Assembly: GCF_965638725.1 (NCBI RefSeq)
Contig: NC_134961.1
Coordinates: 7,098,641-7,162,640 of the forward strand
Origin: Aptenodytes patagonicus
Taxonomy: Eukaryota > Chordata > Aves > Sphenisciformes > Spheniscidae
DNA length: 64,000 nt
Reading direction: 5' to 3'
Shown: piece after piece, positions 22,701 through 33,290 of the stretch
Numbering within the stretch: position 1 is the stretch's first letter
Layout: each line of letters begins with the position of its first letter
Translations under genes and position numbers: made by a program
Notes under the pieces: model-generated
What the model saw: the letters and a program-made list of their open reading frames with translations, nothing else
The model's database searches: none
What the model was told of the DNA's origin: nothing

Positions 22701-24155
22701 TGGCTGCATTCCTGCCACAGACAAACCACCGCACTTCGCCCCAGGCTCCCTGCTCAGCCCGGGGGAGCCTCTGACACCCCAGTGACAGGAAACCCTGGGT
22801 CCCAGGTCCAACCAGGCCATGCTCTGCCAGCCAGGGACTGGGACCTGGATCCCTGCTGATTTCCAGCCAGGCCTGAAATACAGGCTGTCCCGCTGGTAGG
22901 GACTTCCCAGGACAGCACCCACTCTAAGCCGGGCTCTTACCCTTCCGCCCTGGGGCAGAGAGGTGCACGGCCACTCCAGAGCCTGAAGGGAACGGGGGAG
23001 GGATCCCAGGTTATGAACCTTGCCAGGCCTGAGGGGAGTGGGGCAAAGAGGTGGTGGTGGGGGAGAGGCTTGAGCGCAGTGGCCTCTCCTCAGGGTTCAA
23101 AGGCAAGGGAGCAAGGAGGTGGCCCTGGGCCTCACCGGGCCTGAAGGAACGGGGTCTATCCTGGGGCCTGAAGAGAATAGGACAGGGTCTTTTCCCCTGA
23201 TCCTGAAAAGAAGGTAAAGCGCACTGGGGGATGGAGATCTCTCCAGAGCCTGAGGACTCACAGCCATTACCAGGCTTGATGGAACCAGGGGAATCACAGG
23301 GAGGCACCGCCAAGTCAGAGGGGGGCAGGGACAGGGAGGACCACGGGCCTTTCCAGGCCTGAGGGGAAGGAAGGGTCCCCCCGAGGCCTCTGCCTCCCTG
23401 GTCACACCTCACCAGGGCACAGGGGAATGGGGACGCTGGGACTAAAGGACAGGGGTCCCCCCCTGTCCTCAGCCACGGGCCTCGCCTGGGGCTCGGGGGA
23501 CAGGGACTTGGGGGGAGGAGGGGGGGGGCACAACAACATCCGAGTTCTGAGGGAACTGGGGGAGGGCAGACACCGACCCGAGCCGGGAGGGGGGTGGGGG
23601 GTGTCGGCAACCGGGGCCTGAGGGGAACGGGGGCGGGGAGGACGGCAGCAGCCGGGAGACCGGGGGAGGAGAAAAGGCGACTGGGCCCGAGGGGAGGGGA
23701 GACTAGATGACGGCGGCCTTAGGGGGCCGGGAGGGAACAAGGCGGGGCGACCGCGGCCTGAGGGGACCGGCGGGGCGGGAACGGCGACCGCGGCCTGAGG
23801 AGAGCGGGGCCCCGCCGCGCCGGGCCCGGGGGGGGGTGGCGGCCGCCGGTCGGCCCCTCACCTGCATGACGACCTCCACCTCGTAGGCATTGCCCTTGCT
23901 GCGCTGCTGCCCGCGGAACTTGGCGCCGCTGTAGAGCAGCGAGGTGGCCACGCCGGGCTGCGCCGTGTTGATGGGGGGCGGCGGCACCAGGCTGCTGGCG
24001 GCCGCCCCGGAGGGCGGCGAAGAGGCCGAGCCCGCCGCCCCGCCCGCGCGGCACCGCTCGCTCCGCACCGGCATCTCGGGAGGGTCCCCGGGCGCCAGCG
24101 TGGCCGGGGCCGAGCGCGGCCGGGGGCGCCGCCCGCTCCGCTCCGCTCCCCGCAC
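16709..24155 (-). CDS. GID4: GID4, substrate receptor of the CTLH/GID E3 ligase (6 coding exons)
   Basis: Beta-barrel receptor that binds Pro/N-degrons and brings substrates to the CTLH ubiquitin ligase. Coding exons: 24155-23862, 21232-21173, 20189-20082, 19313-19212, 18140-18010, 16772-16709. They join in phase to 252 aa plus stop. Recognisable stretches are [24 protein letters not shown], the EGEII and [13 protein letters not shown] region in exon 3, FVPDHTI-like [19 protein letters not shown] in exon 5, and the C-terminus HSAPIYEFR. The human protein is 300 aa, so the N-terminal extension is shorter here. The start is uncertain. An internal Met at 24074 (MPVRSER) also fits and would give 225 aa, but the upstream segment still resembles human (ALAPGDP before MPVR), which favours a start above it. 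A CR1 fragment lies antisense in the intron before exon 5. Confidence 0.95.
18461..18823 (+). mobile_element. CR1 LINE, 5'-truncated 3' end
   Basis: About 360 bp matching the 3' end of avian CR1: the AGACCTTATTGCAGCC start, GACAAGGGGTAATGG, CCCTGGAACAGGTTGC, GTTGTGGATGCCCCA, GGTCCCTTCCAACCC, and the terminal TGATTTTATGATT octamer-type repeat. It has no coding capacity left. It sits in the GID4 intron between exons 4 and 5, antisense to that gene. The good match to the family consensus suggests a moderately young copy by CR1 standards. Confidence 0.93.
22975..23815. repeat. Degenerate minisatellite in GID4 intron 1
   Basis: The word GGCCTGAGGGGAACGGGG recurs with changes along this interval: near 22980, 23026, 23138, 23164, 23355, 23614, 23754 and 23791, with weaker copies between. 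Spacing is irregular, about 25-90 bp where copies are dense. Copies nearest exon 1 are the most GC-rich. On GID4's sense strand each unit reads as a C/T-rich stretch ending in TCAGG, so the array presents a series of 3'-splice-site look-alikes in the first intron. Confidence 0.7.
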
Positions 24156-24489
24156 GCCGAGGCCGCCGCCGCCGCCGCCGCCGCCTGGCTCAGGGCCTCC
24201 CGGCGGCGCCTCCGCGCGCTCCCATTGGCCCTCGCGGGCGCTGCGCGAGGGACGGTGCCGGGCGCCGATTGGCCGCGGGCGCGGGGCACGCGCTTCCTCC
24301 CGGCAGGCGCGGGCGCGGGCGCTGCTGGGAAACGTAGTTTGTGTTTCCCGGCGGGACGGGGCGGCCGAAGGGGCAAAACGCGTTCGCGGCGCGGATTGGC
24401 TGTTGCCGCGGCGGCATGGCGGCGCCCGCGGAGCCGCGCTGAGGCGGGAGGGCGGCGGCGGCTCCAGCTCCTCCTCGTCCCTCGCCGCG
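24156..24489. promoter_or_regulatory. Bidirectional CpG-island promoter of GID4 (-) and ATPAF2 (+)
   Basis: Only 334 bp separate the two divergent start codons. The interval is CpG-dense and TATA-less. It holds three inverted CCAAT boxes (ATTGG at 24224, 24268 and 24395), which suit NF-Y. Around 24322-24340 the minus strand reads AACTACGTTTCCCAGCAGC, close to the ZNF143/THAP11-type ACTACAnnTCCCAGCA element of housekeeping promoters. A YY1-like GCATGGCGGC lies at 24414-24423, near the probable ATPAF2 start site. Both genes are broadly expressed in other vertebrates, which suits a shared promoter. Confidence 0.75.
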
Positions 24490-27400
24490 ATGTGGCGCGG
24501 CTGCCGCCGGCTGCTGCAAGGCCGCTCCCCGCCGGCCCGGCTTCCCCGACCGCCTCCTGTCGCCGACGGGAGCGGCCCGGTGGGGCCGGGCGGGGGCCGG
24601 ACCTACGCCCCACCGGCAGGTGAGGGAGCGCCGGGCCGCCCGGGGCTTCTCCGGCCCCCTTCGGGGAGGGGGGCCCTTCCCTGGCCCGGTGGGGCCGGTC
24701 CCGCTGGGACAGCCCCCCCCCCCTTCCCCCGGTGACACCCCTCAAGGTCACGCCGGGCCAGGGGAGGGCTGGGCTCGGCGCCCTCAGGGTGGGTGGAAAC
24801 AAGGGAGACGGTCAAATCCAGCCCCCACCCCGCCACCCCACACCCCGGCGGGGCAGGGAGCGCTGCCAGCACAGCCCCGCGGGGTCCGGGCTCCCCAAGG
24901 CCTTTTCGTGATGTGGCCGGGTGTTGGGCCTCCCCCCCGCACCCTTCTCCTGGCATGAGGGGGGGGGGTTCGGAGGGGGGGATTCGCTGGCAGCACGGCC
25001 AAGTCCTCAGTGCACCAGTTTGCTTTTGTGTTTTGGCGGTTTTTTTAGGGATTCTGGGGGGATGGGACCTAGCCGGGGTGGTTCGGGCACGTTCTGGGCC
25101 GTGTATCCCCTCCACAGATTTTGCTGGAAACGTGTGGGTTTGAGGACGGTAAAATCAGTCTCGTTCTGTCTGAGGTGAGGCTGCAGAGTCGCAGTGACTC
25201 ATCGCGGGGTGTTGGGAGCCCACTGACATGACTCAGGACTCTTCTGGGGTAGACACAGGTTAATCTTTTCAGATCTGTGCCCTCAACAGTGCGGCGTTTT
25301 CTGAGGCCCCCAAGCTTGCGGGTCGTTGAGCCCGAGCAAATCCTGTTCCGTTTCCCCAGAGCGAATGTGCTTTTTTTTTTTCAGCCTAGAATAACAGACC
25401 TGCAGCCTGGCCTGCTCACTTCACCCTTCACGAAGTAGATTTATGGGTTGGGGATTTACGGTCTGGTTGCTGTCGTCAGGGGAACGGCTTGCAGATTCTT
25501 CCTGCCTTGTGTGAGAGAGACAAGCTTTTGCAACGCGTGTAATCCGGCTCTCAGGTGCTGGGAGCGCGTTGAAACAGTGCTGGTAGGAAAGGAGGCTGCT
25601 CTTAAAACAGAGACCTGCAGTTCCCCCAGGCTCACCTTGCTGGTGGAGCAGGCGTACTCCCGAGCCGGAGCGGGATGTGTGGGCTGGAGGCGGCTGCGGG
25701 AGGTGGTTGCTTCCCCTGGTGACTCAGTGGCACGCTGCAGTGTGTGCGAGGTGTCCCCAACACCCTCCAGCTGTTACCGCGGGCGCCTGCAATAAACCCG
25801 CCCCCGTGGGCAGTCGCAGTGGCGGGGAACGGTGTCCTTGCCCCTGCATGCTCTGAGCCTGCCGGTAGCTGTGGTTCTTCCAGCGGGTGCATTGGCTGCA
25901 GGTCAAAGCGGAGAATGAGCCAGACGCGCTGAGGGAGAGCGTGTGGGCTGGCACCGGGGGGACGGGGGGTTTGCCGGCGGCAGGGGTGGACAGGGAGGTC
26001 ACTGTGGCCTGCCCTGCCTCTAACCCAGCTCTGCTGGGTTTCTCCTCGCTCTGAGAGCAAGCAGGGAGAGAGAGTTAGCCAAGGCGGCTCAGGGACTATT
26101 TGTCAAACGTGATTGCAGTGGGAAAATCTTGAAAGATTGAGCTCAGAGTGAAACTCCTCCAACAGGCTGGGAAGGAGAGCTGGGACAGGTCTGCTTTGGA
26201 AACCACCCCTTGCCAGAGTCTGTAGAAACTCGGTGCAGGCCAGTTCGAAGGGAGCTGAGAGCCCAGCCTGGGCTGGTGGAAGCAAAGTCAAGCTGGTCCC
26301 GTTCACTTGCCGGTTGTGCACAGCAACGCTGTGGTTTTTCACCAGTTTCGTGGCGCTTCACCAGTTGAGTGGAGCTTGCTGAAATGGTGTGGTGCTTGGA
26401 AGCTGTCGATGAACGGGCAGGATTTTTGTGGCCAGGCCACCTCGACAGCACCGAGGGCTCCATCTGTTCTGGGCTGTGATGGGGAGCAGGGGAAGAGGCT
26501 GAACCTCCTCTAACTGCCCTCTGAATGGCTCTGTTTTTGCCCCCAGAGAGGAAGCGGTTTTACCAGAACGTGAGCATCTCGCAAGGAGAAGGTGAGTACG
26601 GCCGCCGGGACAGGACAGAGGGGCTGGTCCCCGGGAGGGGTGTTATCACCCCACGCTTCTTCAGCGAGAGCGTGGCACACCCGCAATGTGCGAGTGGAGT
26701 ATTTGTCACCAGCCTGCTGTGCCCTTTCCTCATCTATAGCGAAGCTGTGTGGTGGGAAACACCTTCCAAGACCATTTTGGGGAAAAGTATGTCAAAATGA
26801 TGGTGATGGTGGGAAACTCGAGTATCCCTGGTCCCTTGCTCCCGTCAGCTCCGGCTCTGAGTCTGCTCCCGCTGTGGGGTTGTCTGTTGTTCCTTAGTGC
26901 CTGCTCCTCTTTGATTCCCCAGGATTTATACTCTGATTCCCCAGGAGGCTTTGAAATAAACCTGGACCACCGGAAGCTGAAAACGCCCCAGGCCAAGCTC
27001 TTCGCTGTCCCCAGTGAGGCCTTGGCCATTGCAGTGGCAACAGAGTGGGACTCCCAGAAAGACACCATCAAGGCCTACACTATGCACCTGGTGAGCACGG
27101 CAGGTCGGGGCACCCAGACCTCGGCGGGGCAGAACGCCGTGTGTTGGGAGCAGTCAGGTCAAGGAAGTCAGGATTAAGGACAGGGAATCGAAATGCCAGG
27201 GGCTAAAGATGGGTTTGCCAGGCCACTGCCACCTGGCAAGGGCTTTGCCAGCTGGCAGAACGGATTCCAGAGCAAGGGTTGAGAACCGCTTTGGGGTGGA
27301 GACCTGCTTTGGGGTGTAAGTCTTGCGCCGGGGTGTGCGAGACGGGGGCATCTTCTGAGAACGCTTCCTTCTGCGTCCTGCCTCCGCCAGCTCTCCTGAG

Positions 27401-30400
27401 TACTTGCAGTAGAATTTGCATGGCTTGGTCTAAAACTGGGGTGACTGCGTAGACATGAGAATGGTCTCCAAACGCAGAACTTGGAGAGAGCAGGTTGTCC
27501 TAATGCCCATGGAATCGGGGACAAGAGGTCGGGACTTTGGGCACTGGGGAGAACCTTGTGGTTGTGCGGGCAGTTAGATGCTGGCTGGGTGACCGTCTGA
27601 GGGGGGAATCTGTGTCACTGGGGGACTTGAGAAGGGGCCGGACAGTGTTACTGGGGATAGCAAGGGACAGGAGGAAATGGAATGAGCTCTGGAGCAGTCC
27701 GTGAGCCCTCTCCCCTGGTGCTTGATGGGCCTGCTCCCGAGGCTTCCGAAATCAGTGAGAAGATTCCTATTAGGTGAGCTATGTTCTGGCCCTGCACCCC
27801 TTTTAGCTGCATTCCTCGGTTCTCTGTCTGCCCCAAATTCCGCTGCTTCTTCTTGGCCTTGTGCAATGGAAGCTGCTGCTTCCCCAAGCCTTGAATAACA
27901 GCGATTTAAACTGCCTTTATCCCGCAGACCACACTGTGCAACACAGCGCTGGACAATCCCACGCAGCGAAACAAAATGCAGCTGATCCGTGCGGCTGTGA
28001 AGTTCCTGGAGACTGACACCATCTGGTACGAGATGGGGGCCCCGCTGTCGCGGGGGCGAGGTTGTCTTGTCACAGTGTGGTTTTTGGAAGGGCGGTTGGG
28101 GGAGGAAGTGAGGAAAAATGTCTACCGTAACCCAGTCGTGGCAGGGCTCTGATCTGTCCTGGTTTTGGCCCGAGGGTTTGAATTAGTTTGGGCCAGTCCT
28201 ACGTCTGCAAACCTAGTGGAAGTCTGTGCACGCGAAGGGCATAGGTATGAGGGAGAATGGGGACCTGGTCCTCTGTTGAACTCTGTTTTGGACACCTCCA
28301 TGCTGGGCAAGGGCGGGAGCAGCAGGAAATGAAGATATCCTTGGGGAAAAAAAAAACATCTTTGAAAGGCCTGGGGGAATCTTGTCAGCCCAGTCCCTGG
28401 TACTCGTGTGCCAGTACAGGCAGCTCAGATTACTTGTACCAGTAGCAAAATGCCCTTCGTTCCTTAAAGCCCCCGTGGGCTGCAGGATCAAGCCTATTCG
28501 TGCCCAAGCTCCTGTCTCACAGTCCCAGCCTCTGAGGTGTCCGCTGGCAGCTGCACAGCTCCTGTGTGGAGAGGGGAACGGGACATCCCCCAAAGCCTTC
28601 GTGGCTTTGGTCAGGCTGGCAGCGGGGAGCGCCGAGCTGAGCCACTGGGCAAAGTGAGGCAGGAGGAGTGGCCCCGTATAAAGAGTTCCAGTGGGATACG
28701 TCCCCTGCTCTAACCGCTAAACCTCGCTGCATCCTGTGGCTGGCTTGGGGCTACCTGCAATTTTCTGTTGGCCGGTTTGCTGCTGTTTTGTAGTAAGGTA
28801 GAATTGTCCTTCCTGGAACAACAAAACACTCTGAATTTGGGGAAGAGTGGGGGGATTGTCCCCAGTCACTGCTGCCGCTGCCTGGGTGGACAGTAGGCCC
28901 TTGTTCCCCTTGCTGTGGTCTGGTGGGGAGCAGCTTCCTTCCCAGAGGTGTGCTCCAGCCTGGCAGGGAGCAGTCTGGCAGCCTGGGAGTGAACGTCCAG
29001 TGTGGTTTTGTTCTGCAATGTCCCAGCTATCGTGTGGAGGAGCCAGCCGCCTTGGCAGAGCTGCAGAAGAATGAATGGGATCCCGTTGTCGCCTGGGCTG
29101 AGAAAAGGTAAGAGGTCAAAGATGTTTCTGTCTGCTTATGCCCTGTGCTCCTGAGGCCAGGAGCTCTAGTGCTTGTGACTGTCGGAGCTGCAAGGTCCAC
29201 AAGCCCTGTGCTTTTCTAAGGGGCCGGGTGATCGTTTCAGGTACAACGTGGCAATTGGCTCCTCAACCAGCATCCTGGGGCCAAACATCCCAGCCAGCAC
29301 CAAGGAGACCTTCGTCAGCCATCTGGCATCCTACAACATGTGGGCCCTGCAAGGTGAGAGAGGCTGCGCCGGGGAGCCCTCCGCTCGGGCTGTGCCAGTG
29401 GAGGAGGCGGTTCCTCTCCACGGGGCAGAAAAGTGACTGTAATGTTTTCTCTCTCCTGCTGATACGCTGGGATAGTCAGAGTGTTGAGGTTTATGTTTTA
29501 AATCTGCAGGCCAGTCCCTTAGCTGTAATTTGTTACGGGTAGGGACTCCCCTCGTAGTGCCACTAGTGTTCAAGGTCTGACTGTGCTGGCCCGCGAGTTG
29601 TCTGCTCTACCCTAGCACAAATTTAATGCCAAACTTTCTAGTGATTTAGTCCCCAGCTTTGTTACCAGGAAGAGAAACGGGGTTTAGTGCTCCAAGCGTC
29701 CATGGTTCTGTGCACTGTCCTCACTCTTTCACCCTTACAGCCCACTTGATCTTACTTTATACTGCTGAATGACACCTAAAGATAAAGAAATGGAGTAATG
29801 TTTGCTTTGCTCAAGTCCTCAAATGCAAGACTTGAATGAGCAGCAGACAGTGACGTCCACAGAAGACACTAGCTGAGCTGCTAAGGGAAGTTAACAGGGA
29901 CAGGGCTTGCAAAGCCTTTCTGTTACCCCTGTAAAGATTGTTTTTTGATGAATCATTTCTTCTCCTCACAGTTTGTAATATGGGTAGGCAGGGTGGAAGG
30001 GAAAAGCATGTGCCTCCCCTGGGGAAGGGGAGCCTCTGGGCAGCTGGTCGACTTTAGACCTGAAATTCAAGGTCTGGCCTAGACTGGTAACGCAGGACGA
30101 GTCTGACTTCAGTTCCTTCCTTAGACCCTGTGCACGCGCAGGCACCTACATTTCCTATCAGCCTGAGCTGAACCGTGAGCGCTCAGCAGCTCAGAGTTTT
30201 GAGCCCTTCTTTCCTCCTCCTCCTGGCTGTGCGTGTCTGTGGGATTTGCTCAGGTCCCTCAGCCATCAGGCACTCGCTCTCCTCCCCTGAAGAGGGGTGT
30301 CTTGCAAGCCGGTAGCTGGTGGTGTGGCAGGAAAGAGCTCTGCTGTTTTATCAGCTGAGCCCAGCAGCTGTGTCCTTTGCCAACACAGTTCTCCCAGGGG

Positions 30401-31697
30401 ACAGCCCACCACACACATTTGCACAGCGGTTTTCTAGGAGTGGTTATAGATGCGGACAGCTCTTCTATCACCAAACAGCATAGGAGTCCCTCTCACCCTG
30501 GACTTTCACCTAAGCTCCAGAATACTCCGGCCTGGATGGGTATCCCTTCCCTTCGCACAGGGCAGGTTTGTGGCAGAATAAACGGAGGCCGTTTCCAAGG
30601 CGTAGCCTTTGTCACTGCAGCGACAGCGGCCAGAACAGCGCTTTGTGTCTGCTGCTAACTGCAGATCTGACGCTTAAGTGCCCAGATGCAAGTGGGAAGT
30701 ATCACTATCCCTGAGGAGGTACCACACCCTGACTGTCTCTTCAGAGCATGTGGAGATGCCGCTGTAACGCTGCAGAAAACAACCATGAACCTTGTTTGTT
30801 TTGGGTTATTCCCTTCCAGGTATAGAATATGTAATCACCCAGCTGAAATCTCTGATTCTGTCCATGGGTCTGATTGACAGGCACATTACAGTAGAGAAAG
30901 CCGTGCTTCTGTCTCGCCTGGAGGAAGAATACCAGGTAAATGATGTTACAGAACAGCCCTATAATTCAAATAGCAATAATCTCAGCATGACAAATGCGTC
31001 TCCCACCACAAATAACTGGCAAGGGAAGTGCCTGCTGTTGCAGGAGAGGTTCCATTCCGCCAGTCTCCCCGTTTGAGAGAATTTGGCGTGCGCTGCTGTA
31101 GAGCAACATCATGGGCGCAACAGCCCAGAGCGCTCCCAGGACTGCCAGTTTCTTTTTGCAGAACCCAGATGGCTGCTTTTCTCCCTCTCGAATCTGAAGT
31201 GCAGTCGTGGCTGGCTTCTCTTGCTGTGGGTTATCCAGCCTGGAGGCCCTGGTAGACACCAAGCTAATAACTTGCTTACTGCAAACTGGCCTGGCGTGAA
31301 GCTCTCCCTGACCCAAAAGCGGCTGAAGTTGATGGGAATCTTTTCATCCTCCCTTTAAGGGGCTTTGCCTCAGACCCAGATGAAGCATGTCCTTCCACCG
31401 AACTCATCTGGAGATCTCCCTACCCCTGTAGTCAGCGATCAGAACAGCTCCTGGGGGGTTACCCGTGTTTCTCAAACATGAAAAGGGAGGCTGAGAGTTG
31501 CTGAGCAGCTCTACATATAATCCAGTCCTGAACTGACTCGTGTTCCTCCTCTCCTTCAGATTCAGCGGTGGGGCAGCGTGGAGTGGGCCCATGACTATGA
31601 TCTGTGCGAGCTGTGTGCTCGCACGGCAGCTGGGACTCTCTTTGTTCACCTCTGTTCGGAGAGCTCGACTGTAAAACACAAGCTGTTGCAGGACTGA
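24490..31697 (+). CDS. ATPAF2: ATPAF2, mitochondrial F1-ATPase assembly factor 2 (ATP12 homologue, 8 exons, 288 aa)
   Basis: Mitochondrial matrix chaperone that binds the F1 alpha subunit during ATP synthase assembly. Exons: 24490-24619, 26547-26591, 26945-27090, 27928-28025, 29027-29107, 29241-29353, 30820-30935, 31560-31697. They total 867 bp, or 288 aa plus stop (human 289). The N-terminal about 43 residues are Arg-rich with no acidic residue before Asp26, as expected for a mitochondrial presequence; exon 1 starts [10 protein letters not shown]. The mature part begins [11 protein letters not shown], followed by [29 protein letters not shown], the NEWDP segment in exon 5, [13 protein letters not shown], the LSRLEEEYQ helix and WAHDYDL near the C-terminus. 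All junction phases join. The start is the first Met in a family-like context, 334 bp from the divergent GID4 start. Intron 1 (about 1.9 kb) is the longest but one. Confidence 0.97.
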
Positions 31698-32155
31698 GGC
31701 TGCTGGGCTGGGCGCAGGAGGAAAATGCCCAGCTGTGAATCGCTGGCGTGACCCAGTGGCCGGTAACCACCCTCCTGCCACCACGCCTTTCCTGGGATCA
31801 GCCTCGTGCTGAGGAACTGCGACTTGGTGGGCAACTCCTCGCTTGGACTGCCTGCCGCAGTGCAGCGCCAGCAGTTTTGAGCCCGCAAGGAGGAAAGGTC
31901 AAGGTGAGCTCCCTCTGCATCCCCAAGACGGCAGCTCTGTCCGTTACTGGTGTCTGTAACTCATCAGAGGAGCTCCCACGAAAGAAACGGCTTCCTGGGC
32001 GGGGCGCGGCACAGACATACCCAGCATATGCCACATGTCTTCATAGCTGCCAGCTCCTGATACACACTTGTTATGGAAATCTGAAAACAGACTCCATTGC
32101 ATCTGTTCTTCATCCCTCAGCGTGCCTGTACGTAACACCGGGGTCTCTCTGTTTG

Positions 32156-32161
32156 ATTAAA
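32156..32161 (+). terminator. ATPAF2: Possible ATPAF2 polyadenylation signal (ATTAAA)
   Basis: Common variant hexamer about 460 bp downstream of the ATPAF2 stop codon. I found no canonical AATAAA nearer on the plus strand. Not confirmed by any transcript. Confidence 0.35.
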
Positions 32162-33130
32162 GGCCTGCCCCTGCTAGATACCGAAAGCCAATGCTGCTGA
32201 GTGTTTCTTTGTTTTCATCACCAAACCGTGGTGGAGGTCCTGAGTTACTAGGTTCCAGGCAGGTGCTGGGATGGCTGCAGGCAGAAAAAAAACACGGAGC
32301 AGAGCTGAGCAGACACTAACTACCAAACAGGTCTGCTCCCTCCGCGTCTCTGTGTGAGCCTCTCCACGCTAGGTGCCCTGTCCTTGCAGCCAAGGAGTAG
32401 CAAGGAGCCGACTGTGCAGTCCTGGAGCAAGAGGGGGGGAACCTGGACTCCTGCCATCTTCAAAAGCACAGGGTACTATGAGCTAAATCTGTGTATGACA
32501 GGCAGCACCAGCCACGGGGCTTTCGGAGAGACACGGTCTCTCCCCAGAGTGCGTATGCGGCCACCCTCTCATTTAACCTTCCCACCTTTCTCCTCGCTGC
32601 TTGCCTCCAGCCCCCGGCCAGCATCATTCGTCAGAAGCTGCCCACAAGTGAGCGCAGCAGCTGCTGTCACCGGGCAAAGAGGGGAATTAATGACTCCTCG
32701 CTTGGCTGTTGCGAGCGGCGGTGTGTGAGCTCCTGTGGAACCATTGATTTCCCTTCCTGCTAGCTGGGGGCTGCTCTGTTCACACTGCAGAAAGCTGCTT
32801 TTGTGAGAAGACAAGGCTCCCAGACACGCAGAGCCCCCGCCAGCCTTGTGCTTGCCGAGCTGGAAACCTGCCGTTATCTTGGGGGTGGCTTGATGGCGAG
32901 CGCTCCTCTCCCAGGCTGCTGCCGCATGCCTGTGGCTCGCAGGTTCCTGCCACTGTGCTTGCAGGGACCAAAGCTTTCAGGCATGATACGCTACGATGAT
33001 TTGGTTCAATCAGCTCACAGCTGATCCGTAACCCCTTGTGACCAGGTCTGAGCTCTGTCTGCACAGGCTTTCATGCCAACACGATGGAAGAGACAGAGCT
33101 TCATATGCTTTTCCAGAGTCAGTAAGTACT

Positions 33131-33136
33131 TTTATT
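33131..33136 (-). terminator. DRC3: Probable DRC3 polyadenylation signal (AATAAA)
   Basis: Canonical AATAAA on the minus strand, 155 bp past the DRC3 stop at 33291. This gives a short 3' UTR, as is usual for a compact bird gene. Confidence 0.6.
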
Positions 33137-33290
33137 TGCCGTTTATGGTGGGATGGAAGAAGTATGCCTTTGGCCTGAAATGTCCCAGATTGCTCAGGCA
33201 TAGAGAGGCAGCCGTCCCTGCTGGGTGTGCTGCCGCTGGGGGCCGTCCTGTGTGCCCCCAGCTAAGGCAGCTGCCCAGCCCGTGGCAGAC

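Larger units (their letters stand above)
31698..33290. other. Convergent gap between ATPAF2 and DRC3 3' ends
   Basis: No coding exon is recognised. It holds the 3' UTRs of the two convergent genes. On the plus strand an ATTAAA at 32156-32161 is a possible ATPAF2 polyadenylation signal, about 460 bp past its stop. I see no repeat family or RNA gene here. Confidence 0.5.

Noticed and set aside
23011-23610. 199-aa proline-rich minus-strand frame
   Set aside because: It is the C-rich strand of the GID4 intron 1 minisatellite, not a gene.
23858-24802. 314-aa open frame on the minus strand over the GID4/ATPAF2 promoter
   Set aside because: Arg/Ala/Pro-rich, out of frame with GID4 and antisense to ATPAF2 exon 1. 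It is explained by high GC content, which removes stop codons.
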